A DNA stretch of 64,000 nt. Source: Begonia masoniana. Lineage: Eukaryota; Streptophyta; Magnoliopsida; Cucurbitales; Begoniaceae. The notes under the pieces are model-generated. The model saw only the letters and a list, made by a program, of their open reading frames with translations. It had not been told where the DNA came from and did no database searches. How positions within the stretch are numbered: the first letter of the stretch is position 1; each line of letters starts with the position of its first letter. The stretch lies in the NCBI GenBank assembly GCA_022432975.1, contig CM039506.1, forward strand, positions 19,066,531-19,130,530. The letters run 5' to 3'. This document shows, in pieces, positions 52,691-64,000 of the stretch. A program made the translations under genes and the position numbers.

Positions 52691-52861
52691 GCGACCAGTC
52701 GATGCTTCTTCTCCCTGGCCGAATTACATTATTGGCCCTCCCATGTTTTATTTTGTTTTATTTAACTTAATTGATTTAGTTTCCGCATAGTGTGTGAATA
52801 AAAATGAAAAATTTGTACGGTAATTAAGGGTAAATATGGGTACAGTATTAGGGTCGTTACA

Positions 52862-55800
52862 CAATAACCTTTATGAACGCGTAATTAAGACTTAGTATTC
52901 CGTTTGAAGAAGTATAAGAAACTTCACTTCAATCGATTTGTTCCAAAAGAACTGAACGTATCAAGAAAATGAGTTTCACTATTACATGACTTGTGGTTAG
53001 AAAAAAGTTATACATTTCACCTTCAAAGTTTTAACTTGAAGTGATGAAAACGACGTGTATTGATGGCCTAATAACCGTCACGGATGCGTAATTAAGACTT
53101 AGTAATGCATTTGAAAAAGTATAAGAACTACACTTCAATCGATTTGTTCCAAAAAAGAACTGAACGTATCAAGCAAATGAGGTTCACTGTTACATGAGTT
53201 GTGGTTAGAACCAAAGTTATCCATTTCACCTTCAAGGTTTTAACTTGAAGTGATGAGAACGACTTCTATTGAGGACCCAATAACCTTCATGGACACGTCA
53301 TTAAGACTTAGTAATCCGTTTGAAGAAGTATTAGAAAGTTTACTTCAATTGATTTGTTCCAAAAGAAATGAACGTATCAAGCAAATGAGATTCACTGTTA
53401 CATGACTTGTTGTTAGAACCAAAGTTATCAATTTTCTTTTCAAGGTTTTAACTTGAAGTGATGCAAACGACGGGTATTGAGGATCCAATAACCTTCATGG
53501 ACACGTAATTAAGACTTAGTAATCTGTTTGAAGAAGTATTAGACATTTCACTTCAATCGATTTGTTCCAAAATAACTGAACGTATCAAGCAAATGAGGTT
53601 CACTTTTACATGACTTGTGGTTAGAACCAAAGTTATCCATTTAACCTTCAAGGTTTTAACTTGAAGTGACGAGAACGACGTGTATTTAGGACCCAATAAC
53701 CTTCAAGGACGCGTAATTAAGACTTAGTAATCTGTTTGAAGAAGTATTAGAAACTTCACTCCAATCGATTGTTTTCCAAAACAACTGAACGTATCAAGCA
53801 AATGAGGTTCACTGTTACAGGAGATTGGGTTAGAACCAAAGTTATCCATTTCACCTTCAAGGTTTTAACTTGAAGTGATGAGAACGACGTGTATTGATGG
53901 CCCAATAACCGTCACGAAAGCATAATTAAGACTTAGTAATGCGTTTGAAGAAGTATAAAAAACTTCACTTCAATCGATTTGTTCCAAAAGAACTGAACGT
54001 ATCAAGCAAATGAGGTTCACTGTTAATGACTTGTGGTTAAAACCAAAGTTATCCATTCTACCTTCAAGGTTTTAACTTGAAGTGATGAGAACAACGTGTA
54101 TTGAGACCCAATAACTTTCATGATGCGTAATTAAGACTTAGTAATCCTTTGAAAAAGTATTATAACTTCACTTCAATCGATGGGTTCCAAAAGAAATGAA
54201 CGTATAAAGAAAATGAGGTTCACTGTTACCTGACCTTGTGGTTAGAACCAAAGTGTCTCCATTTACCTTCAAGGTTTTAACTTGAAGTGATGAAAACGAC
54301 GTGTATTGATGCCCAATAACGTCACGGATGCGTAATTAGACTTATTAATCGTTTGAAGAAGTATAGAAACTTCACTTCAATATATTTGTTCCAAAAGAAC
54401 TGACGTACAAGCAAATGAGTTCACTCTTACATGACTTGTGGTTAGAACCAAAGTTATTCATTTCACCTTCAAGGTTTTAACTTGAAGTGATGAGAACGAC
54501 GTGTATTGAGGACCAATAAACCTTCATGGACCGTAAATTAAAGACTTAGTAATCCAACCGTTTGAAGAAGTATTAGAAACTTCACTTCAAGTGATTTGTT
54601 CGAAAAGAAATGAACGTATCAAGCAAATGAGGTTCACTGTTACATGACTTGTGGTTAGAACCAAAGTTATCCATTTCACCTTCAAGGTTTTAACTTGAAG
54701 TGATGAAAACGACGTGTATTGAGGACCCAATAACCTTCATGGACACGTAATTAAGACTTAGTAATCTGTTTGAAGAAGTATTAGAAACTTCACTTCAATC
54801 GATTTGTTCCAAAAGAACTGAACGTATCAAGAAAATGAGGTTCACTGTTACATGACTTGTGGTTAGAACCAAAGTATCCATTTAACCTTCAAGGTTTTAC
54901 TTGAAGTGATGAGAACGACGTGTATTGAGGACCCATAACCTTTCAAAGGACGCGTAATTAAGACTTAGTAATCTGTTTGAAGAAGTATTAGAAACTTCAC
55001 TCCAATCGATTTTTCCAAAACAACTGAACGTATCAAGCAATGAGGTTCACTGTTAAGCGAATGTATGGTTAGAACCAAAGTATCCATTTAACCTTCAAGT
55101 TTTAACTTGAAGTGATGAGAACGACGTGTATTGATGGCCAATAACGTCACGGATGCGTAATTAAGACTTAGTAATCCGTTTGAAGAAGTATAAAAAACTT
55201 CACTTCAATCGATTTGTTCCAAAAGAACTGAACGCCCCTCATTATCAAGCAAATGAGGTTCACTGTTACATGACTTGTGGTTAGAACCAAAGTTATCCAG
55301 TTCACCTTCAAGGTTTTTACTTGAAGTGACGAGATCAACGTGTATTGACGACCCAATCACCTTCATGGATGCGTAATTAAGACTTAGTAATCATTTTAAA
55401 GAAATATTAGAAACTTCACTTCCATCGATTTGTTCAAAAAGAAATGAACGTTATCAAGCAAATGAGATTCACTGTTACATGACTTGTGGTTAGAACCAAA
55501 GTTATCAATTTTCTTTTCAAGGTTTTAACTTGACGTGATGAGAACGACGTGTATTGAGGATCCAATAACCTTCATGGACACGTAATTAAGACTTAGTAAT
55601 CTGTTTGAAGAAGTATTAGACATTTCACTTCAATCGATTTGTTCCAAAATAACTGAACGTATCAAGCAAATGAGGTTCACTTTTACATGACTTGTGGTTA
55701 GAACCAAAGTTATCCATTTAACCTTCAAGGTTTTAACTTGAAGTGACGAGAACGACGTGTATTTAGGACCCAATAACCTTCAAGGACGCGTAATTAAGAC

Positions 55801-58800
55801 TTAGTAATCTGTTTGAAGAAGTATTAGAAACTTCACTCCAATCGATTTTTTCCAAAACAACTGAACGTATCAAGCAAATGAGGTTCACTGTTACAGGAAT
55901 TATGGTTAGAACCAAAGTTATCCATTTCACCTTCAAGGTTTTAACTTGAAGTGATGAGAACGACGTGTATTGATGGCCCAATAACCGTCACGAAAGCATA
56001 ATTAAGACTTAGTAATGCGTTTGAAGAAGTATAAAAAACTTCACTTCAATCGATTTGTTCCAAAAGAACTGAACGTATCAAGCAAATGAGGTTCACTGTT
56101 ACATGACTTGTGGTTAAAACCAAAGTTATCCATTCTACCTTCAAGGTTTTAACTTGAAGTGATGAGAACAACGTGTATTGAGGACCCAATAACTTTCATG
56201 GATGCGTAATTAAGACTTAGTAATCCGTTTGAAAAAGTATTATAAACTTCACTTCAATCGATTGGTTCCAAAAGAAATGAACGTATAAAGAAAATGAGGT
56301 TCACTGTTACATGACTTGTGGTTAGAACCAAAGTTCTCCATTTTACCTTCAAGGTTTTAACTTGAAGTGATGAAAACGACGTGTATTGATGGCCCAATAA
56401 CTGTCACGGATGCGTAATTAAGACTTAGTAATTCGTTTGAAGAAGTATAAGAAACTTCACTTCAATATATTTGTTCCAAAAGAACTGAACGTATCAAGCA
56501 AATGAGGTTCACTCTTACATGACTTGTGGTTAGAACCAAATTTATTCATTTCACCTTCAAGGTTTTAACTTGAAGTGATGAGAACGACGTGTATTGAGGA
56601 CCCAATAACCTTCATGGACGCGTAAATAAGACTTAGTAATCCGTTTGAAGAAGTATTAGAAACTTCACTTTAATTGATTTGTTCGAAAAGAAATGAACGT
56701 ATCAAGCAATATAGGTTCACTGTTACATGACTTGTGGTTAGAACCAAAGTTATCCAGTTCACCTTCAATGTTTTAACGTGAAGTGATGAGAACGACGTGT
56801 ATTGAGGACACAATAACCATCAAGAACGCGTAATTAAGACTTAGTTATCCGTTTGAAGAAGAATTAGAAACTTCACTTCAATTGATTTGTTCGAAAAGAA
56901 ATGAACGTATCAATCAAATGAGGTTCACTGTTACATGACTTGTGGTTAAAACTAAAGTTATCCAATTCACCTTCAAGGTGTTAACTTGAAGTGATGAGAA
57001 CTATGTGTATTGATGGCCCAATAACCGTTACGGATGCGTAATTAAGACTTAGTAATGCGTTTGAAGAAGTATAAGAAATTTCATTTAAATTGATTTGTTC
57101 CAAAAGAACTGAACGTATCAAGCAAATGAAGTTCACTGTTACATGACTTGTGGTTAGAACCAAAGTTATCTATTTTACCTTCAAGGTTTTAACTTGAAGT
57201 GATGAGAACGACGTGTATTGAGGACCCAATAACCTTCATGGACGCGTAATTAAGACTTAGGATTCTATTTGAAGAAGTATTATAAACTTCACTTCAATTG
57301 ATTTGTTCCAAAAGAAATGAACTTATCAAGCAAATGAGGTTCACTATTACATGACTTGTGGTTAGAACCAAAGTTATCCATTTTACCTTCAAGGTTTTCA
57401 CTTGAAGTGATGAGAACGACGTGTATTGAGGACCCAATAACCTTCATGGACGCGTAATTAAGACATAGTAATCCTTTTGAAGAAGTATTAGATACTTCAC
57501 TTCAATCGATTTGTAATAAAAGAAATGAACGTATCAAGCAAATGAGATTCACTGTTACATGACTTGTGGTTAGAACAAAAGTTATCCATTTCACCTTTAA
57601 GGTTTTAACTTGAAGTGATGATAACGACGTGTATTGATGACCCAATAACAGTCACGGATGCGTAATTAAGATTTAGTAATGCGTTTGAAGAAGTATTAGA
57701 AACTTCACTTCACTCGTTTGTCCAAAAGAACGAACGTATCAAGCAAAAGAGGTTCATTACATGGTCTTGTGGTTAGAACCAAAGTTATCCATTTCACCTT
57801 CAAGGTTTTTAACTTGAAGTGATGAGAACGACGTGTATTGAGGACCCAATAACCTCATGGACGCTATTAAGACATTAGACTCCTTTTGAAGAAGTAATTG
57901 ATACTTTCACTCTAGATTTGTAATAAAGAAATGAACGTATCAAGCAATGAGATTCACTGTTACATGCTTGTGGTTAGAACAAATTGATCCATTTCACCTT
58001 TAAGGTTTTAACTTGAGTGATAGAACGACGTGTATTGATGACCCATAACAGTCACGGAGCGTAATTAATTAGTAATGCGTTTGAAGAAGTATAGAAACTT
58101 CACTTCACTCTATTTGTTTCAAAGAACGAACGTATCAGCAATGAGGTTCCTTGTTACGTCTGTGGTTAGAACCAAAGTGTTTTATCCATTTCACCTTCAA
58201 GGTTTTAACTTGAGTTATGAGAACGACCTTTATTGAGACCCATAAACCTCCATGGACCGCGTAATTATCCTTAGTAAGCCGTTTGATAAGTATTTGAAAC
58301 TTACTTCAATTGATTTGTTCAAAAAGAAAATACGATCAAGCAAATGAGGTTCACTGTTACATGATTGAGTATAACCACTTTATCCCCTTTTCCCTTCAAG
58401 GTTTTTAACTTGAGTGATGTGAACGACTTTCTTGAGGACGCAATAAACCTCATGGATGCGTAATTAAGACTTAGTATCCGTTTTTTTGTTTTTTTTTTTT
58501 GTGAAGAAGTATTGAAACTTCACTTCATTGATTTGTTCAAAAGAATAACGTATCAAGAAAATGAGGTTCACTGTTACATTGACTTGTTGTTAGAACAAAG
58601 TTATCCAGTTCAACCTTCATGGTTTTAACGGGAGTGATGAGAACCGTGTAATTGATGGCCCAATAACGGTCAAGGATGCTAATTAAGACTAGTCTCAGTT
58701 TTCAAGAAGTATTAGACTTCCTTCAGTTGATTTGTTCGAAAAGAATGAACGTATCAAGCAATGATGTCAGTGTTACATGACGTGTGTTTAAAACTAAAGT

Positions 58801-61800
58801 TATCCATTTCAACTTCAAGGTTTTTACTTAAGTGACGAATCACCGTGTTTGCGACCCAATCACCTTCTGTCTGCGTAAGTAAGACTTAGGAATCTTTTTA
58901 AAGAAAGATTAGACACTTCACTCCATGCGATTTTGTGCAAAAGAAATGAACGTATCAAGCAAATGAGGTTCAACTGTACATTACCTGTGGTTAGAACAAA
59001 GTTATCCATTTACCTTCCAGCATTTAACTTGAAGTGATGAACGACGTGTATTGGGGACCCAGCACATTCATGGACCGCTATTAATACTTATAACTATTTG
59101 AAGATGTATTAAAAACGTTCCTTCAATGATTTGTTCCAAAACGAACTGAACGCTATAAGCAAGTGAGGTTCACTGTTACATGACTTGTGGTTAGAACTAA
59201 AGTTATCATTTCACCTCAAGGTTTAACTTGACGTGTTTAGAACGACGTGTATTGAGGACCCAATACCTTCATGGACGCGTAATTAAGACTATACTCCTTT
59301 TGAAGAAGTATTAGAAACTTCACTTCCAACGATTTGTTCCAAAAAAAATGAACGTATCAAGCAAATGAGGTTCACTATTACATGACTTGTGGTTAGAACC
59401 AAAGTTATCCATTTTACCTTCAAGGTTTTAACTTGAATTGTTGATGGCCCAATAACCGTTACGGATGCGTAATTAAGACTTAGTAATGCGTTTGAAGAAG
59501 TATAAGAAACTTCACTTCAATTGATTTGTCCCAAAAGAATGAACGTATTCAAGCAATGAGGTCACTGTTACAAGTCTTGGGTTGACCTAAGTTATCCATT
59601 TCACCTTCAAGGTTTTCACTTGAAGTGATGAGATCGACGTGTATTGAGGACCCAATAACCTTCATGGACGCGTAATTAAGACTTAGTAATCCGTTTGAAA
59701 AAGTATTAGAAACTTCAATTCAATTGATTTGTTCCAAAAGAAATGAACGTATCAAGCAAATGAGGTTCTTTGTTACATGACTTGTGGTTAGAACCAAAGT
59801 TATCTATTTTACCTTCAAGGTTTTAACTTGAAGTGATGAGAACGACGTGTATTGAGGACCCAATAACCTTCATGGACGCGTAATTAAGACTTAGGATTCT
59901 ATTTGAAGAAGTATTATAAACTTCACTTCAATTGATTTGTTCCAAAAAAAATGAACGCATCAAGCAAATGAGGTTCACTATTACATGACTTTTGGTTAGA
60001 ACCAAAGTTATCCATTTTACCTTCAAGGTTTTAACTTGAAGTGATGAGAACGACATGTATTGAGGACCAAAAAACCTTCATGGATGCGTAATTAAGACTT
60101 AGTAATCCTTTTGAAGAAGTATTAGAAACTTCACTTCAATCGATTTGTTCCAAAAGAAATGAACGTATCAAGCAAATGAGATTAACTGTTACATGACTTG
60201 TGGTTAGAACCAAAGTTATCCATTTCACCTTCAAGGTTTTAACTTGAAGTGATGATAACGACGTGTATTGAGGACCCAATAACCTTCATGGAGCGTAATT
60301 AAGACTTAGTAATCCGTTTGAAGAAGTATAGAAAACTTCACTTCAATTCGATTTGTTCCAAAAGAACTGAACGTATCAAGCAAATGAGGTTCACTGTTAC
60401 ATGTACTTGTGTTAGAACCAAAGTTATCCATTTACCTTCAAGGTTTTAACTTGAAGTGATGAAGACGACGTGTATTGAGGACCCAATAACCTTCATGGAC
60501 GCGTAATTAAGACTTAGTAATCCGTTTGAAGAAGTATTAGAAACTTCACTTCAATTGATTTGTTCCAAAAGAAATGAACGTATCAAGCAAATGAGGTTAA
60601 CTGTTACATGACTTGTGGTTAGAACCAAAGTTATCCATTTCACCTTCAAGGTTTTAACTTGAAGTGATGAGAACGAGTGTATTGAGGACCCAATAACTTT
60701 CATGGATGCGTAATTAAGACTTAGTAATGCCTTTGAAGAAGTGATAAGAAACTTCACTTCAATGATTTGTTCCAAAAGAAATGAACGTATCAAGCAAATG
60801 AGGTTCACTGTTACATGACTTGTGGTTAGAACCAAAGTTATCCATTTCACCTTCAAGGTTTTAACTTGAAGTGATGAGAACGACGTGTATTGAGGACCCA
60901 CTAACCTTCATGGACTGCGTAATTAAGACTTAGTAATCCGTTTGAAGAAGTATTAGAAACTTCACTTCAATGATTTGTTCCAAAGAACTGAACGTATCAA
61001 GCAATGAGGTTCACTGTTACATGACTTGTGGTTAGAACCAAAGTTATCCATTTCACCTTCAATGTTTTAACTTGAAGTGATGAGAACGACGTGTATTGAG
61101 GACCCAATAACCTTTCATGGACGCGTAATTAAGACGTAGTAATCCATTTGAAGAAGTATTAGAAACTTCACTTTCAATCGATTTGTTCCAAAAGAAATGA
61201 ACGTATCAAGCAAATGAGGGTTCACTGTTAACCGTGACTTGTGTTAGAACAAAAAGGGTTATCCATATTAACCTTCAAGTTTTAACTTGAATGGGATGAA
61301 GAACCGACGTGGTATTGATGGACCAATAACCTTCATGATGCGTAATTAAGACTTAGTACTAGCATTGAAGAAGTATAAGAAACTTCAGATTCATTGATTT
61401 GTTCCAAAAGAATCTGAACGTATCAAGCAAATGAGGTTCACTGTTACATGACTTGTGGTTTAGAACCAAAGTTATCCATTTCACCTTCAAGTTTTAACTT
61501 GAAGTGTGAGAACGACGTGTATTTGAGGACCCAATAACTTCATGGACGCGTAATTAAGACTTAGTAATCCTTTGAAGAAGTATTAGAAACTTCACTTCAA
61601 TCGATTTGTTCCAAAAGAAATGAACCTATCAAGCAAATGAGGTTCACTGTTACATGACTTGTGGTTAGAACAAAAGTTATCCATTTTACCTTCAAGGTTT
61701 TAACTTGAATTGATGAAGACGACGTGTATTGATGGCCCAATAACCTTCACAGATGCGTAATTAAGACTTAGTAATGCGTTTGAAGAAGTATAAGAAACTT

Positions 61801-64000
61801 CACTTCAATTGATTTGTTCCAAAAGATCTGGACGTATTAAGCAAATGAGGTTCACTGTTACATTTGTTGTGGTTAGAACCAAAGTTATCCATTTCACCTT
61901 CAAAGTTTTAACTTGAAGTGTTGAGAACGATGTGTATTGAGGACCCAATAACTTTCATGGAAGCGTAATTAAGACGTAGTAATCCATTTGAAGAAGTATT
62001 AGAAACTTCATTTCAATTGATTTGTGCCAAAAGAAATGAATGTATCAAGCAAATGAGGTTCACTGTTACATGACTTGTGGTTAGAACCAAAGTTATTCAT
62101 TTTACCTTCTAGGTTTTAACTTGAAGTGATAAGAACGACGTGTGTTGAGGACCCAATAACCTTCATGGACGCGTAATTAAGACATAGTAATCCGTTTGAA
62201 GAAGTATTAGAAACTTCACTTCAACAGATTTGTTCCATAAGAACTGAACGTATCAAGCAAATGAGGTTCACTTTTACATGACTTGTGGTTAGAACCAAAG
62301 TTATCCATTTCACCTTCAAAGTTTTAACTTGAAGTGTTGAGAACGATCGTGTATTGAGGACCCAATAACCTTTCACTGGACGCGTAATTAAGACGTAGTT
62401 AATCCATTTGAAGAAGTATTAGAAACTTCACTTCAATTGATTTGTTCCAAAAGAAATGAACGTATCAAGCAAATGAGGTTCACTGTTACATGACTTGTGG
62501 TTAGAACCAAAGTTATTCATTTTACCTTCAAGGTTTTAACTTGAAGTGTTGAGAACGACGTGTATTGAGGACCCAATAACCTTCATGGACGCGTAATTAA
62601 GACATAGTAATCCGTTTGAAGAAGTATTAGAAACTTCACTTCAATAGATTTGTTCCATAAAGAACTGAACGTATCAAGCAAATGAGGTTCACTTTTACAT
62701 GACTTGTGGTTAGAACCAAAGTTATCTAATTCACCTTCAAGGATTTAACTTGAAGTGATGTAAACGACGTGTATTGATGATCCAATAACCGTCACGGATG
62801 CGTAATTAAGACTTAGTAATGCGTTTGAAGAAGTATAAGAAACTTCACTTCAATCGATTTGTTCCAAAACAACTGAACGTATCAAGCAAATGAGGTTCAC
62901 TGTTACATGACTTGTGGTTAGAACCAAAGTTATCCATTTTACCTTCAAGGTTTTAACTTGAAGTGATGAGAACGACGTGTATTGAAGGACCCAATAACCT
63001 TCATGGACGCGTAATTAAGACTTAGTAATCCGTTTGAAGAAGTATTAGAAACTTCACTTCAATCGATTTGTTCCAAAAGAAATGAACGTATCAAGCAAAT
63101 GAGGTTCACTGTTACATGACTTGTGGTTAGAACCAAAGTTATCCATTTTCACCTTCAAGGTTTTAACTTGAAGTGATGAGAACGACGTGTATTGAGGACC
63201 CAATAACCTTCATGGACGCGTAATTAAGACTTAGTAATCCGTTTGAAGAAGTATTAGAAACTTCACTTCAATTGATTTGTTCCAAAAGAAATGAACGTAT
63301 CAAGCAAATGAGGTTGACTGTTACATGACTTGTGGTTAGAACCAAAGTTATCCATTTTACCTTCAAGGTTTTAACTTGAAATGATGAGAACGACGTGTAT
63401 TGAGGACCCAATAACCTTCATGGACGCGTAATTAAGACTTAGTAATCCGTTTGAAGAAGTATTAGAAACTTCACTTAAACAAATTTGTTCCATAAGAACT
63501 GAACGTATCAAGCAAATGAGGTTCACTTTTACATGACTTGTGGTTAGAACCAAAGTAATCTATGTCACCTTCAAGGTTTTAACTTGAAGTGATGAGAACG
63601 ATGTGTATTGATGGCCCAATAACCGTCACGGATGCGTAATTAAGACTTAGTAATGCGTTTGAAGAAGATATAAGAAACTTCACTTCAATTGATTTGTTCC
63701 AAAAGAACTGAACGTATCAAGCAAATGAGGTTCACTGTTACATGACTTGTGGTTAGAACCCAAGTTATCCATTTCACCTTCAAGGTTTTAACTTGAAGTG
63801 ATGAGAACGACGTGTATTGAGGACCCAATAACCTTCATGGACGCGTAATTAAGACTTAGTAATGCGTTTGAAGAAGAATAAGAAACTTCACTTCAATTGA
63901 TTTGTTCGAAAAGAACTGAACGTATCAAGCAAATGAGGTTCACTGTTACATGACTTGTGGTTAGAACCCAAGTTATCCATTTTACCGTCCAGGTTTTAAC
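52862..64000 (-). repeat. 208-bp satellite array, block 6 (inverted, subfamily B)
   Basis: About 53 monomers in minus orientation to the window end. Read on the minus strand they differ from subfamily A at linked sites: AAGGTTATTGGG (HindIII site lost), GGTTCTAACCACAAG, CAGTGAACCTC, CATTTGCTTGAT, GAAGTTTCTAATACTTC, ACACGTCGTTC. Register is 208 bp (CGACGTGTAT at 63183 and 63391). Indel-rich stretches occur at 54.02-55.22, 57.70-59.30 and 60.28-61.56 kb; a T-run insert lies at 58483-58500. A 2077-bp offset duplication links 53.46-54.5 and 55.54-56.6 kb. No genes are seen. Confidence 0.97.

Larger units (their letters stand above)
50074..52861 (+). mobile_element. S2: 3' LTR and short internal remnant of the S1 family
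   Basis: From 50307 to 52861 is a 2555-bp LTR starting TGTAATATCC and ending GGTCGTTACA, homologous to S1 read on the other strand. Directly before it AAGGAGGG (50294-50301) is a polypurine tract, so 50074-50306 is the 3' end of an internal region. The left satellite flank is plus-oriented and ends CAATA; the right flank is minus-oriented and starts CAATA, so the five-base match may be chance because the two flanks are not one monomer. No coding capacity was found. The LTR interior has two minisatellites (51.55-51.74 and 52.42-52.69 kb). Confidence 0.85.
50307..52861 (+). repeat. S2 long LTR
   Basis: 2555 bp. Strong blocks of homology to S1: the first 130 bp (TTGTACGGATTT, GTCAAATCAGGTCCG), the region with CGACGTTCTAGGTAAG-like sequence near 50880, the GTAAGTTCTCGTGA block near 51310, the block with GAAGTATGTATAGA near 51970, and the last 40 bp. 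An A/T-rich stretch with TATATAATGG at 50362 could be a core promoter, uncertain. Large LTR size suits Tekay/Del-like elements, but no protein is here to confirm. Confidence 0.82.

Noticed and set aside
52121..52770. Overlapping ORFs with repeating Trp-Gln-Leu-Pro or Ala-Ala-Ser-Asp phrases
   Set aside because: Translations of the palindromic GC-rich minisatellite; open on both strands simply because of the repeat.
50074..52861. CAATA on both sides of S2 as a target-site duplication
   Set aside because: The flanks are satellite copies in opposite orientation and at different monomer positions, so the five-base match does not show a single insertion event.

Overview
This window is plant nuclear heterochromatin. 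I infer a plant from the Ty3/gypsy elements with initiator-Met primer sites, a TRIM-like element, and long tandem satellite arrays with nested LTR insertions. The species cannot be named from the sequence. No host protein-coding gene, tRNA or rRNA gene is visible. Position is probably centromeric or pericentromeric, but that is inference.

About two thirds of the window (roughly 42.5 kb, about 200 monomers) is one tandem satellite with a 208-bp repeat. It lies in plus orientation at 1-2319, 7522-18411, 20865-24613, 28640-33414 and about 40423-50073, and in minus orientation from 52862 to the end. Subfamily A has the HindIII word AAGCTT once per monomer. Subfamily B has AAGGTT plus several linked changes; it occupies the inverted array and a short plus-oriented patch at 40.4-41.4 kb. 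Some stretches are almost perfectly homogeneous (20.9-24.6, 28.8-32.0 and 41.4-42.8 kb). Others show higher-order repeats (3-, 5-, 6- and 10-monomer periods) or clusters of single-base indels that look like poor consensus.

The satellite is interrupted by: (E1) 2320-7521, a complete minus-strand LTR element with 1.17-kb LTRs about 0.7% different and a TCTTT target duplication. Its only long ORF joins Gag to three in-frame remnants of Pol. (S1) 18412-20864, a solo LTR of a long-LTR family flanked by AATAC. (E2) 24614-27370, a 3'-truncated-in-assembly minus-strand gypsy remnant fused to TRIM-like pieces, a 661-base pure poly(A) run and a direct repeat, ending with a TRIM-like 3' LTR at 28639. 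(E3) 33415-38262, a nearly intact protease-RT-RNaseH-integrase gene of a family related to E1, followed by a T-rich low-complexity tract to about 40.42 kb. (S2) 50074-52861, a 3' LTR of the S1 family with a short internal remnant, sitting exactly where satellite orientation flips.

E1 to E3 share a polypurine tract and an LTR start that are read as codons by pol, and their reading frames run towards or into the 3' LTR, where a GPxTRxR motif is encoded. This resembles the arrangement known for CRM-type centromeric retrotransposons, although lineage needs a tree. E1 looks like a non-autonomous partner that would need enzymes supplied in trans by an E3-like relative. E1 and E2 both join the satellite at the same base of the 208-bp monomer, and S1 and S2 join near another shared point. 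The long homopolymer tracts are the parts of the assembly I trust least.
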